This document shows positions 56,060 through 64,000 of a stretch of 64,000 bases of DNA, one piece after another; within the stretch, counting starts at the first letter, position 1; each line of letters starts with the position of its first letter. The notes beneath the pieces are model-generated. The model saw only the letters and a list, made by a program, of their open reading frames with translations, searched no databases and had not been told where the DNA came from. Both the position numbers and the translations under genes were made by a program. The stretch is from JAVVSK01 sp036654235 (GTDB taxonomy: Bacteria > Bacillota > Clostridia > Christensenellales > CAG-138). The stretch spans positions 1 to 64,000 of the forward strand of contig JAVVSK010000004.1 in NCBI GenBank assembly GCA_036654235.1, read 5' to 3'.

Positions 56060-57161
56060 TTGGTACAGTTGGATGAGTATAGGTCGCAGCTCGCGACAAC
56101 GATTGTTACATTGAAAGAGGCAGGTGAGTCTCTTTAACTTAGACGGTCTTAGATCGGAAAAGAATGAGCTTGAACAAAATATGGCGGAACCAAATTTTTG
56201 GGACGACATTGAAAATGCGAACAAGATCAGCGCCAAGATAAAATCTATAGACAGCAAACTACGAAAATACGCTAAACTCGTCTCAATGGGCGACGATATA
56301 GAAGCGCTTATTGAAATGGCAGACGAAGCTGAGGATATAACTCTTATATCTGAAATTTTGGACGAATATAAGACTTTTTCCGAAAAGGTTGAAGATCTTA
56401 AACTTGAAACGCTCTTAAAAGGACCCTATGATTCTCAAAACGCGATTCTTTCCCTACATGCCGGCGCGGGCGGAACGGAGGCGCAGGACTGGGTTTCGAT
56501 GCTCTATCGTATGTATTTGCGTTTTTGCGAAAGACGCGGCTTTACCGTTCGCGAACTTGATCTTCTCGACGGAGATGAAGCGGGTGTTAAGAGCGTAACC
56601 TTTGAAGTTGACGGGGATGATGCCTATGGATATTTAAAGGCGGAAAAAGGCGTTCATCGCCTAGTTCGAATTTCGCCTTTTGATTCTTCGGGTAGAAGGC
56701 ACACTTCGTTCGCATCTCTCGACGTTGCACCGATTTTTGACGATGATACAGGAGACGTTAATATAGATTTAGACGATCTTCGAATAGATACCTATAGGAG
56801 CAGCGGTGCCGGCGGTCAGCATGTCAATAAGACAAGCTCGGCTATCCGTATAACCCATATTCCTACAAATATCGTTGTACAATGTCAAAACGAGAGAAGT
56901 CAGCTCCAAAATAAAGAAACCGCCATGCGTATGCTAAAAGGTAAGCTTCTTGAACTTCAGGACAGAGAACGCATGGATCACCTAACCGAGATTAAGGGTG
57001 AAATGAAAAGAATCGAATGGGGTAGTCAGATCCGTTCATATGTTTTTCAGCCATATACGATGGTAAAGGATCATAGAACAGGAGCCGAAAGCGGAAATAT
57101 TCAGGCGGTAATGGACGGAGAAATTGATTCGTTTATAAATGCGTTTTTAGTTAAATCTTAA
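56060..57161 (+). CDS. prfB: Peptide chain release factor 2, with programmed +1 frameshift
   Basis: A class I release factor that reads UGA/UAA. The first 25 codons run in one frame from a TTG at 56060 (VQLDEYRSQLATTIVTLKEA) to an in-frame TAA at 56135-56137; the protein continues in the +1 frame from 56136 (NLDGLRSEKNELEQ). Total length is 366, as expected for RF2. The slip site is CTT TAA C with the SD-like AGGTGAG (56122-56128) three bases before CTT, the canonical geometry. RF2's SPF (ISPFDSSGRRHTSF) and the GGQ loop (GAGGQHVNKTSSAIR) are present. The stop at the slip site is UAA, unlike the usual UGA. A GTG at 56124 inside the SD-like element could be miscalled as the start. Confidence 0.93.
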
Positions 57162-57200
57162 ATAAAATTTATTTAAAACAGCTTTCTCAATAAAATTTTC

Positions 57201-57236
57201 GGGCGTAATCGTTCAAAATCGATCACGCCCTTTTTT
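57201..57236 (+). terminator. Intrinsic terminator of secA-prfB
   Basis: GGGCGT... arm (57201-57211) pairs with 57220-57230 over 11 bases with one mismatch, followed by six T. Confidence 0.85.
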
Positions 57237-57283
57237 ATAAGACACTCATATTACCTTAGGTGTTTTTCAGCATATTCGAGTAT

Positions 57284-57313
57284 TTGACAAGTAATATAAA
57301 CTAATGTTATTAT
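57284..57313 (+). promoter_or_regulatory. Promoter of the ABC exporter operon
   Basis: TTGACA (57284-57289), 18 bases, TATTAT (57308-57313); leader of about 140 bases, in which no known riboswitch fold was recognised. Confidence 0.6.
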
Positions 57314-57461
57314 AGTTGTAATTTAAGGAAGTTCCGATTAAGAAGGATAGTTTTGCGTTTTTTATTGTTGGAGAGTCATCTTTTTAGACGCTTTAGTCAT
57401 ATGGTATACGCTTTTTTTACATCCGACTTTCGTGTTTTCTTTCGTTTTATAAGGAGATTTC

Positions 57462-58172
57462 ATGTTAGAATTTTTATCTTTGAAAAAGACATATAGGGGT
57501 GGAAGTTGCGCCGTAGATGGGCTGTCCCTAAAGGTCGAATACGGTGACATATATGGATTTATCGGTCATAACGGTGCCGGAAAAACAACGGCTATACGCT
57601 GTGCCGTAGGTATACTGCCTTTTGAAGGCGGAGATATTTTAGTAGATGGGGTTTCGATTTTAAAGGATCCGGTGTATTGTAAGAGCGTTATGGCATATAT
57701 ACCTGACAATCCCGATATATATACGCATCTTACGGGAATACAGTACATAAATTTTATCGCTAATATTTACGAAGTAAATAAATCTGATATTGATGCCCGA
57801 ATAAAAGAATATGCAACTGCGTTTGAAATTGAAAACGCGTTGGGCAATATTATAGAAACATATTCGCATGGAATGCGCCAAAAAATTACGCTAATAGCGG
57901 CGCTTATCCATAACCCAAAGTTGCTCCTATTAGACGAGCCCTTTGTGGGTCTAGACCCAAAAGCCGCCCACGTCTTAAAGGGCTATATGCGAAAGCTCTG
58001 CGATAATGGATCGGCGATATTCTTTTCGACGCATGTCCTTGATGTCGCTGAAAAGCTATGTAATAAAATTGCGATTATAAAACAAAGCAAGCTCATAATC
58101 TCCGGCGATATCGACGAAGTAAAAGGTAATTTGTCCCTCGAAGACGTATTTTTGGAGTTGACCGACGCATGA
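57462..58172 (+). CDS. ABC transporter ATP-binding protein (ABC-2 exporter type)
   Basis: A 236-residue ATPase: Walker A GHNGAGKTTAIRCAVGILP, Q-loop region, signature TYSHGMRQKITLIAALIHNP (SHGMRQ for LSGGQ), Walker B LLLDEPFVGLDPKA and the H-loop FFSTHVLDVAEKLC. This is the CcmA/drug-exporter type that pairs with a permease made of separate chains. AAGGAG precedes the ATG. It overlaps the permease gene by four bases. Confidence 0.93.
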   Translation: MLEFLSLKKTYRGGSCAVDGLSLKVEYGDIYGFIGHNGAGKTTAIRCAVGILPFEGGDILVDGVSILKDPVYCKSVMAYIPDNPDIYTHLTGIQYINFIANIYEVNKSDIDARIKEYATAFEIENALGNIIETYSHGMRQKITLIAALIHNPKLLLLDEPFVGLDPKAAHVLKGYMRKLCDNGSAIFFSTHVLDVAEKLCNKIAIIKQSKLIISGDIDEVKGNLSLEDVFLELTDA

Positions 58173-59776
58173 AAAATCTAAAATTATTGCTTTCAATAAA
58201 CACAAAGCGGCTTTTTGCTATAAATAAAATCCGCTATTTAAAAGATGGAAAAACCGTTTCGCGTGTTTTTGCGCTGGTCGGTTTTATCGCTATAGCTATA
58301 ATGATGCTCGGAATGTTCTCTATGTTCTTTTTCGGCATGACTACCATATTTGAATCAATTGGCCAAACTTATCTTATTTTAGCTATCGCCCTCATTTCTT
58401 CGTCCGCAGTCATGCTAATAGATACGCTCTTTACGGCCGGCTCCGTTTTATTTTCATTTACCGACTTTGATACCCTTATGGCTCTGCCTATAAAAAAAAG
58501 CACTCTCGTATTCTCAAGAATTCTAACTTTATATTTCAACAATCTGTTTTTTTCTGTATTTCTCATGCTTCCGGCGCTTATTGCCTATGTTTTATATACT
58601 CCCGTATTTCCCCTCTTTTTTGTTTACTATCTCCTATGTTTTTTTCTCGCTCCGCTTATACCTATCGCGGTAGGTACTCTGCCGGGCATTCTCATAGGCG
58701 TTATAACCTCGCGGTTTAAGTATAAAAATATATTAAAAATATTTTTTTCACTATTGCTCCTCGCCCTATACTTTGTATTTATGTTTTCAAGCACCGATTC
58801 AATGGGAAATATAATCAATATAATAATTTCCATTGGAAATTCTCTCAACTCCGCCTACCCCGTAGCAATGTGGTTCGCTCTCGGGCTTAACGGCGCTATA
58901 CCCGAACTTTTGCTTTTTATCGGACTCAGCGTTTTACTCGGTTCTATTATGTCCGCTATCGTTATCCGATATTTTGCCCCTATACATGCTTTCATTACGT
59001 CTAGATTGACTTCAAAAAAATATACGCTTAGCGATTCGAGTATAAAAAATTCATCCGTAAAAAAAGCTCTCTTTAAAAATGAGATGAAACAATATTTTTC
59101 ATCGACTATATACGTCGTAAATACTATTTTTGGGCTTTTACTTTTAACTCTCGCTTCCGTCGCAACTATTGTTTTCGGGGAAAAAATCTTAACGGTTCTT
59201 GCATCTGACGATATTTTACTTGTAATGAACAATTTGTTCTGCATACTGCCCCTTAGCGTCTCTATGTTCGTTTCAATGTCATGTACGACGCAAAATTCGA
59301 TTTCGATGGAAGGTAAACACCTTCCACTTTTAAAAATGCTTCCGGTTTCGACTATGACAATTTTCTATGCGAAATTAAAGGTGTATTTTGCTATGGCAAT
59401 ACCCACGATATTAATTGATTCAACTCTAATTATGACGGTTTTTAAGCCCTCAACTATCGCGGATTTACTGTACATGTATGCCATGCCCCTTATTTTCATG
59501 ATGTTCTCTGGATTTTTTGGGCTTTATATTAACCTCGTATTTCCAAAATTGGATTGGACTACCGAAGCGCAATATGCAAAGCAGAGCACATCCACGTTTA
59601 TAGGAATATTTTCGGGCATGATTATCCCAATGATATTCATATTCATCGCAACGAGTTTGCCTATCGATCCCTATATATTTAAAATCGGAACAACTCTATT
59701 TATGCTCCTTTTAACCGCGCTTTTCTACGCCCTTTTAAAACACGACGGGGTTAAACGCTTTCAAAAATTGATTTGA
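58169..59776 (+). CDS. ABC exporter permease, ABC-2-like, 12 or so helices
   Basis: A 535-residue polytopic protein with two six-helix halves, e.g. ALVGFIAIAIMMLGMFSMFF, FVYYLLCFFLAPLIPIAVG, LLLFIGLSVLLGSIMSAIVI, FLGLYINLVF-type segments and IGIFSGMIIPMIFIFIATSL. Length is about twice a single ABC-2 unit, suggesting a fused permease, as in clostridial bacitracin/lantibiotic-like or unassigned exporters. ATGA overlap with the ATPase gene. Substrate unknown. Confidence 0.82.
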   Translation: MKNLKLLLSINTKRLFAINKIRYLKDGKTVSRVFALVGFIAIAIMMLGMFSMFFFGMTTIFESIGQTYLILAIALISSSAVMLIDTLFTAGSVLFSFTDFDTLMALPIKKSTLVFSRILTLYFNNLFFSVFLMLPALIAYVLYTPVFPLFFVYYLLCFFLAPLIPIAVGTLPGILIGVITSRFKYKNILKIFFSLLLLALYFVFMFSSTDSMGNIINIIISIGNSLNSAYPVAMWFALGLNGAIPELLLFIGLSVLLGSIMSAIVIRYFAPIHAFITSRLTSKKYTLSDSSIKNSSVKKALFKNEMKQYFSSTIYVVNTIFGLLLLTLASVATIVFGEKILTVLASDDILLVMNNLFCILPLSVSMFVSMSCTTQNSISMEGKHLPLLKMLPVSTMTIFYAKLKVYFAMAIPTILIDSTLIMTVFKPSTIADLLYMYAMPLIFMMFSGFFGLYINLVFPKLDWTTEAQYAKQSTSTFIGIFSGMIIPMIFIFIATSLPIDPYIFKIGTTLFMLLLTALFYALLKHDGVKRFQKLI

Positions 59777-59836
59777 TTTTTACCTTTTATTCAATATAAA
59801 AGATGGACAGCTTTGACTGCAATACTATATAAAAAA

Positions 59837-59872
59837 ATGCCGGGCGTAACCAATCAGTACGTCCGGTATTTT
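59837..59872 (+). terminator. Intrinsic terminator of the ABC operon
   Basis: Arms 59837-59848 and 59858-59869 pair over 12 bases with two G-U wobbles, preceded by an A-tract and followed by a short T run. Confidence 0.75.
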
Positions 59873-60337
59873 ATATCGTCGATCCGTTTATTTTTTCCTC
59901 CTCCAACTCTTCCGCGTGTATATTTTTCGTATGTGATTCAGTGTTATGTGAGTAATCCCTGTGTAAGATGCATTTGTAGATAACGTTTTTAACTTTCCAA
60001 TTCAATTTCGTACTATCAATAAGAATCGAATTATAAACATATATTAGTCTCAGATAGTTTTTTAAAACACACCAAAAACCTTCTAAAGGCATCTTTTAAA
60101 TTTTAGAATCAGCAAGGGCTTCTAATAAATCTATATATTTATCATGCTCGCCAGACCGAATTAAAAATTGACACTGTTTTAGTTCTTTAAGCTATGTTGT
60201 TTTAACAAATTCCTGTAAAAGATTCACGTTTTTTATTCCTAATTCCTGTTTTAATTTATACAATGATTTTTTGTCTAGTGTTCACTGAATTTATTTCCGA
60301 TTGCCTTAGATGCATATTTACCTTTTATTGAGCGCAT
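59871..60337 (-). pseudogene. Possible degraded minus-strand gene
   Basis: Read on the minus strand from an ATG at 60337, protein-like pieces appear with stops between them: RSIKGKYASKAIGNKFSE, then (another frame) SLYKLKQELGIKNVNLLQEF, then LKELKQCQFLIRSGEHDKY with IDLLEALADSKI, then a 73-codon Lys/Asn-rich stretch to 59871. The charged helical middle looks coding, but no family is recognised and there are several in-frame stops. It may be an old pseudogene or chance. Confidence 0.35.
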
Positions 60338-60343
60338 ATTGGT

Positions 60344-60372
60344 TTGACAAGCTCCGTACAATAAGATAAAAT
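60344..60372 (+). promoter_or_regulatory. Promoter of the ACP-like/DegV pair
   Basis: Near-consensus TTGACA (60344-60349), 17 bases, TAAAAT (60367-60372), 60 bases before the ACP-like ATG. Confidence 0.8.
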
Positions 60373-60432
60373 ACGAGATGGCATTTATTCGTGCCAATTT
60401 TGCACTGTTATATATTTTTTTGGAGGATTTTT

Positions 60433-60660
60433 ATGTCTATTTTTAACTGTATATGCGAGATAGTGCACTCGCTAACGGGCATCCCTATAGAGACAATAAG
60501 CGAAACGACGAGGGTTTCGGATATACCTCTTGATTGTCTTGATATAGAGGAGCTTGTTCTCGAACTCGAAGAGACTTACGACGTTATTTTAGATGATTGT
60601 AAGCCCGATACAATCTGCGATATTGTCAACATGGTAAATAAAGGATTAAACCTCGCTTAA
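60433..60660 (+). CDS. Acyl-carrier-protein-like protein lacking the phosphopantetheine Ser
   Basis: A 75-residue acidic four-helix protein in the ACP pattern: LTGIPIETISETTRVSDIPL, then DCLDIEELVLELEETYDVIL, then DDCKPDTICDIVNMV. In ACP the conserved DSL motif carries Ser36 for 4'-phosphopantetheine; here it is DCLD with Cys35 (TGT at 60535-60537), one base from Ser TCT/AGT-type codons. Standard pantetheinylation is therefore unlikely. The ATG at 60433 follows TGGAGGA. The DegV gene follows 19 bases later, presumably cotranscribed; DegV/FakB proteins bind fatty acids. Confidence 0.8.
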   Translation: MSIFNCICEIVHSLTGIPIETISETTRVSDIPLDCLDIEELVLELEETYDVILDDCKPDTICDIVNMVNKGLNLA

Positions 60661-60679
60661 TTTTCTGAAAGGAGAGTCT

Positions 60680-61525
60680 ATGGAAAAAATCAAAATAAGT
60701 GCGGATAGTACGTCTGATTTATCTAAAGATATTATTAGTGAGTTCGATATTAATATCATTCCCTTGCTCATAGAGACAGACAACGCTTCCTATCGCGATG
60801 GGATTGATATAACACCCGATGCGCTGTTTGACCTTGTTGAAAACAAGGGACAATTTTGTCATACCACCGCGGTTAACGCTTTCCAGTATCATGAAGAATT
60901 TACGCGGCTTCTTAAAACCAACGATGCAGTTATTCATATTTGTCTAAGTTCCGATATGAGTGCATGCTATCAAAACGCATGTACTGCCGCCGCTGAGCTT
61001 GAAAACGTTTATGTTTTAGATTCTAAAAACCTTTCCAGCGCCACTGGTCATCTTGTTTATGAGGCTGCTCTTATGGCGAGAGACGGAATTGAGCCTAAAA
61101 AGATTTTTGAGGAGCTTACCAAACTCTCGATAAAGCTTGAAGCAAGCTTTATAATCGATACTCTCGAATATTTAAAGCGTGGCGGTCGTTGTTCCGCTAT
61201 AAAGGCGTTCAGCGCCGCCGTTTTAAAACTTAAGCCCTGTATTGAAGTGATAGATGGAAAAATGACCGTTGGAAATACTTTTCGCGGTTCTCTCGAAGTG
61301 TGTCTTAAACGTTATGTAAAGCAGCGCCTTAAGGATCGTAGCGATATAGACTGTCGTCGCGTATTTATAACGACTACCGGGTGTAGCCGTAATATAATCG
61401 ATATGGTTGAAGACAGCGTAAAAAAATACGGAAACTTTGAAACGATAATTGAAACTCAGGCCGGATGCACAATATCGGCGCATTGCGGACCTAATACTTT
61501 AGGAATTTTATTTTTCAAAAAATAA
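60680..61525 (+). CDS. DegV/FakB family fatty-acid-binding protein
   Basis: A 281-residue protein with the DegV fold: KISADSTSDLSKDIISEF, IIPLLIETDNASYRDGIDI, GQFCHTTAVNAFQYHEEF (position of the family's TSQPS fatty-acid contact), HICLSSDMSACYQNAC, LEYLKRGGRCSAIKAF and KPCIEVIDGKM. FakB-type members present fatty acids to the FakA kinase; FakA is not in the window. GAAAGGAG precedes the ATG. Confidence 0.92.
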   Translation: MEKIKISADSTSDLSKDIISEFDINIIPLLIETDNASYRDGIDITPDALFDLVENKGQFCHTTAVNAFQYHEEFTRLLKTNDAVIHICLSSDMSACYQNACTAAAELENVYVLDSKNLSSATGHLVYEAALMARDGIEPKKIFEELTKLSIKLEASFIIDTLEYLKRGGRCSAIKAFSAAVLKLKPCIEVIDGKMTVGNTFRGSLEVCLKRYVKQRLKDRSDIDCRRVFITTTGCSRNIIDMVEDSVKKYGNFETIIETQAGCTISAHCGPNTLGILFFKK

Positions 61526-61545
61526 ATTATTTTTAAATTTATAAG

Positions 61546-61582
61546 AAAAAAAGATGTATCAAACTAAGATACATCTTTTTTT
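61546..61582 (+). terminator. Intrinsic terminator after DegV
   Basis: GATGTATC (61553-61560) and GATACATC (61568-61575) with A- and T-tracts extending the stem; a second small hairpin GTGCAA/TTGCAC follows near 61590-61605. Confidence 0.85.
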
Positions 61583-61642
61583 CTGTAAGTGCAAATTAAT
61601 TGCACCTGCAATTTAGGTTTTGATTTTTTAAATCTAAAAGGC

Positions 61643-61677
61643 GATGGAAGCCCAAAGAAAAAAGTCTATCTTCCATC
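61643..61677 (-). terminator. Probable terminator of the dockerin protein gene
   Basis: On the minus strand GATGGAAG (61670-61677) pairs with CTTCCATC (61643-61650), followed by a short TTTTA tract, 14 bases after the stop. Confidence 0.5.
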
Positions 61678-61690
61678 CTTCTAAATTAAA

Positions 61691-64000
61691 TTACGCTAAA
61701 ATCAATTCAAGAAGCAAAGCCGCGTCTCCAGTATTTACAATGCTGTCCATATTTATATCCGCAGCCTGCATAATTATATCGTTTTCTGCAATCAGTCCAA
61801 CCGTAAGTTGAAGTATAGCCGAAACGTCACCGCTATTGACCGCGCCGTCACCATTTGCGTCGCCCAATTCAATCTCGCCGCCTCTCGTAAGAGTAACGTT
61901 ATCGAGCCATGCAGCGTCGCGTCCCGTATTTCCCGAGCGATCCTTAACGTATATCCATGTAAAATCATAAGTCCCGTTTTCAGGAACACAATAGTTTATA
62001 TTTTGCCAATCAAGTCCGGCTCCGCCTATACGCGAATATAAAGTACCATTGACATAAAACGCTATATAATCATAGTTCTCACTCTCAGAATCAGCGGTAT
62101 AGTCAAACGCAAGTATATCTCCCGCGTCAAGGGTCAAATCGTTTAACGATATTGTTGTACTCGTATTACCGAGCCCTGATATATCCGAAATAACGGCAAT
62201 ACGCCCTTCAAAAGTCGCTTCATCTACAAGCCACGGGTGAAGTCTATCGTTTTTAAAGCTCAGGGTTCCGTTTTCTGTATTGAGAGCGGCGCTTATCGGT
62301 GCGTCTATTAATGCGGAATCGATAACCGTAACAGCGGAAGACGCGGTAAAGCCGCCCTCTTCCGTAGTCGCCGTTATATTTACCGTTCCCGGAGCAACGG
62401 CCGTAACAAGACCAACTTCGTTTACGGAGGCGACATTTTCATTATCAGATGACCACGAAATATTCGTATTTGCAGCGTTCATCGGTTCAACAACGGCGTT
62501 TAATTGATACGTCATATCGTCGTATATGCTGATTTCGGTTGGGTTAACCGAAACACCCGTAACATCCGACGGAACGGCGGGTTCAACTCTTATATTGTCG
62601 ATAAATCCACAGTCCTCACCGGTACTTGGAGATGTATCTTTCCAAAATGACCATGTGAAAGCATAGTTCCCGCTCGTTGGAATCGTATATTCATAGGTTA
62701 GCCAGCCCGTCTGCCCCGTAAGGTTCGCTGTATATGGAACGTTTGCGTAAAGAATAAAGCCATGGAACATATAGGTAGCGTCATTTTTCCAGTCGAACTT
62801 TACTTTACTTCCGGCAAGCAGATATCCCGCATCGAACGAAATAAGGGCATATTGATTATTCCCATGCATCGTCGATTTTGCGGCTATGCGCCCGTCTCTT
62901 GCGACAACTTCATAAGGAAAAGTCGAACTGTTTGTAAAATTATAGCTGTTGTCTTTTCCGTTGCACGCGTCATTGAGCGTAAACTCGGATAGATGTTCAG
63001 GAGTTATAACGTGTACATTGCATTGTTTTGAAACGGCGGCGTATGCACTGGTAACTGTAACAACGGTATCTCCAATGCCCGTCGCCGTTAATAGTCCCCC
63101 ATCGCCAACCGTAACGACGTTTTCATTATCGCTTAAATAAGTAACGCCGCGCTCCGCAGTCTTCGGCATAACATATGCTGAAAGCTGAGCGGTCTGATCA
63201 ATTAAAAGATAAGCATCTTCGAGGTTCAGCGTCATAGATTCGGGTGGCATATGAACGTAGCCCTCCGGTTCGGCGTAAAGGCAGGTTACTTGCATATTGC
63301 TGCCATAGATATTTCCTATAACCGTCGCAGAGCCCGTTTCAATATTAACAGAGCAAAATTTACTCTCTGTTGTATAGTAAGAAAGAAGAAGAGGCGCGGT
63401 TTTAACGCTCGCCCAATATAGCGTACCACTAGCATAATCCCAAGTCATAGACTGAAGATTGTCCGCTTCAATTCCCGTCTCGCCGATTAAAGTTGCCGCA
63501 CCGTTAGTCTTTGATAATGAATATAAAGAGCAATTCGCGCCTACGCTATAGAGCGTTCCTTCACCGCTACAAGCTAGGGTCAGCATATCGCCTATCCCGC
63601 TTATTCCGACAAGAGTCGTAGCCCCGTCCGTAAGCGAAACCATATAGAGGGAGTCGTCGAGAACAGCATACATAGTGTCCGTTGTATAATCATAAGCCAT
63701 TTCGGAAGCATAGCTCGACCCAACGCTTAAAACCGTTTCAGAATAATCGGTCATATTTGTTTTCACAAATTCATAGGCGTTTTCTGCTGAATATCTATAA
63801 GCGTATACAAATCCATCATAATAATCTCCGGCAATAAAGCTATTCTGGACGAATCCGTTGTTAAAAGCCGCATCCTCCGGATTCCCGGCTGAAAACGAGA
63901 TAAAACCATTCGGTCCACCCATATAATGCGAATCATGATAAAAAATCGAAAACGCATGCATGGTAGTTAATGTCGATTTTTCGGGCTCATTAGCGGTCGA
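61691..64000 (-). CDS. Secreted Big2/adhesin-like protein with C-terminal dockerin (5' end beyond window)
   Basis: The frame is open to the right edge (769 residues seen), so the N terminus and any signal peptide are missing; the ATG at 63961 is internal. The visible part starts with repeated TTDTMYAVLDDSLYMVSLTDG / CSGEGTLYSVGANCSLYSLS units typical of a beta-propeller, then Big2 Ig-like domains (DNENVVTVGDGGLLTATGIG; DNENVASVNEVGLVTAVAPG), two jelly-roll-like regions sharing GFIDNIRVE / AAWLDNVTLT endings, and a dockerin (DANGDGAVNSGDVSAIL, DINMDSIVNTGDAALLL). It is a surface or secreted binding protein. The dockerin resembles that of the metalloprotease 11 kb away. Confidence 0.85.
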   Translation of the reverse strand, partial: STANEPEKSTLTTMHAFSIFYHDSHYMGGPNGFISFSAGNPEDAAFNNGFVQNSFIAGDYYDGFVYAYRYSAENAYEFVKTNMTDYSETVLSVGSSYASEMAYDYTTDTMYAVLDDSLYMVSLTDGATTLVGISGIGDMLTLACSGEGTLYSVGANCSLYSLSKTNGAATLIGETGIEADNLQSMTWDYASGTLYWASVKTAPLLLSYYTTESKFCSVNIETGSATVIGNIYGSNMQVTCLYAEPEGYVHMPPESMTLNLEDAYLLIDQTAQLSAYVMPKTAERGVTYLSDNENVVTVGDGGLLTATGIGDTVVTVTSAYAAVSKQCNVHVITPEHLSEFTLNDACNGKDNSYNFTNSSTFPYEVVARDGRIAAKSTMHGNNQYALISFDAGYLLAGSKVKFDWKNDATYMFHGFILYANVPYTANLTGQTGWLTYEYTIPTSGNYAFTWSFWKDTSPSTGEDCGFIDNIRVEPAVPSDVTGVSVNPTEISIYDDMTYQLNAVVEPMNAANTNISWSSDNENVASVNEVGLVTAVAPGTVNITATTEEGGFTASSAVTVIDSALIDAPISAALNTENGTLSFKNDRLHPWLVDEATFEGRIAVISDISGLGNTSTTISLNDLTLDAGDILAFDYTADSESENYDYIAFYVNGTLYSRIGGAGLDWQNINYCVPENGTYDFTWIYVKDRSGNTGRDAAWLDNVTLTRGGEIELGDANGDGAVNSGDVSAILQLTVGLIAENDIIMQAADINMDSIVNTGDAALLLELILA

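Noticed and set aside
56124..57161. prfB starting at the GTG at 56124
   Set aside because: The GTG lies within the SD-like element of the frameshift site; the upstream frame encodes the missing RF2 N terminus from a TTG with its own SD.

Overview
The window reads as a chromosomal segment of an anaerobic, Gram-positive member of the Clostridia (Bacillota). The main evidence is gene content and order: rapZ-whiA-dnaE, ireB-ruvX-DUF1292, a long-form hibernation factor, type III pantothenate kinase, a DUF421/DUF4363 pair, LspA-RluD, lipoprotein signal peptides, a sortase-like cell-wall signal, rubrerythrin, a 2[4Fe-4S] ferredoxin, a probable pyrophosphate-dependent phosphofructokinase and dockerin-bearing secreted proteins. 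DNA is AT-rich, Shine-Dalgarno (SD) sites are strong (GGAGG type), and many genes end in perfect hairpin terminators. I cannot name a genus. No rRNA, tRNA, CRISPR array or intact prophage was seen.

Layout. 1-5.1 kb: the tail of an IS110 transposase, a Na+/phosphate cotransporter behind a textbook four-repeat Pho box, a catalase, and a decayed IS5-type transposase. 5.2-8.2 kb: a polyprenyl-phosphate-type glycosyltransferase, DUF421/DUF4363 membrane proteins and rubrerythrin. 8.3-10.5 kb is an accessory patch: a GNAT acetyltransferase pseudogene with in-frame stops, two tandem paralogous cysteine-rich small proteins plus a third small frame, and a divergent membrane protein. 10.6-18.6 kb: glycogen phosphorylase, ferredoxin, rpsO, an alpha/beta hydrolase, two lipoproteins (a ComEC-like metallo-beta-lactamase and a CwlD-like amidase), a small helical protein and a cluster of DnaA-box-like sites. 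18.6-31.3 kb: coaX, a TMP-kinase-like gene with phosphofructokinase, hpf, polA-coaE-oligopeptide-binding lipoprotein, lspA-rluD, and tdh-kbl (threonine to glycine plus acetyl-CoA).

31.4-51.6 kb is almost all on the minus strand: an rRNA m5C methyltransferase with a wall-anchored 5'-nucleotidase; a run of orphan solute-binding-like protein, murB, rapZ, whiA, dnaE; a P-loop kinase-like protein; a DD-carboxypeptidase homologue that has lost its catalytic residues; ireB-ruvX-DUF1292; a ROK glucokinase; a DUF368 membrane protein; a large dockerin-bearing metalloprotease; and a proteasome-fold Ntn hydrolase. 52-61.5 kb is on the plus strand: ychF, secA, prfB with a programmed frameshift, an ABC exporter pair, an acyl-carrier-like protein with Cys in place of the modified Ser, and DegV/FakB. 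The right edge cuts a second dockerin protein.

Most genes are housekeeping. The observations I would look at first are the prfB frameshift site built on UAA rather than UGA, the Cys-for-Ser acyl-carrier-like protein beside a fatty-acid-binding DegV protein, the catalytically dead DD-carboxypeptidase with a hairpin at its ribosome binding site, the cysteine-rich paralogue/membrane-protein patch, and the isolated DnaA-box cluster.
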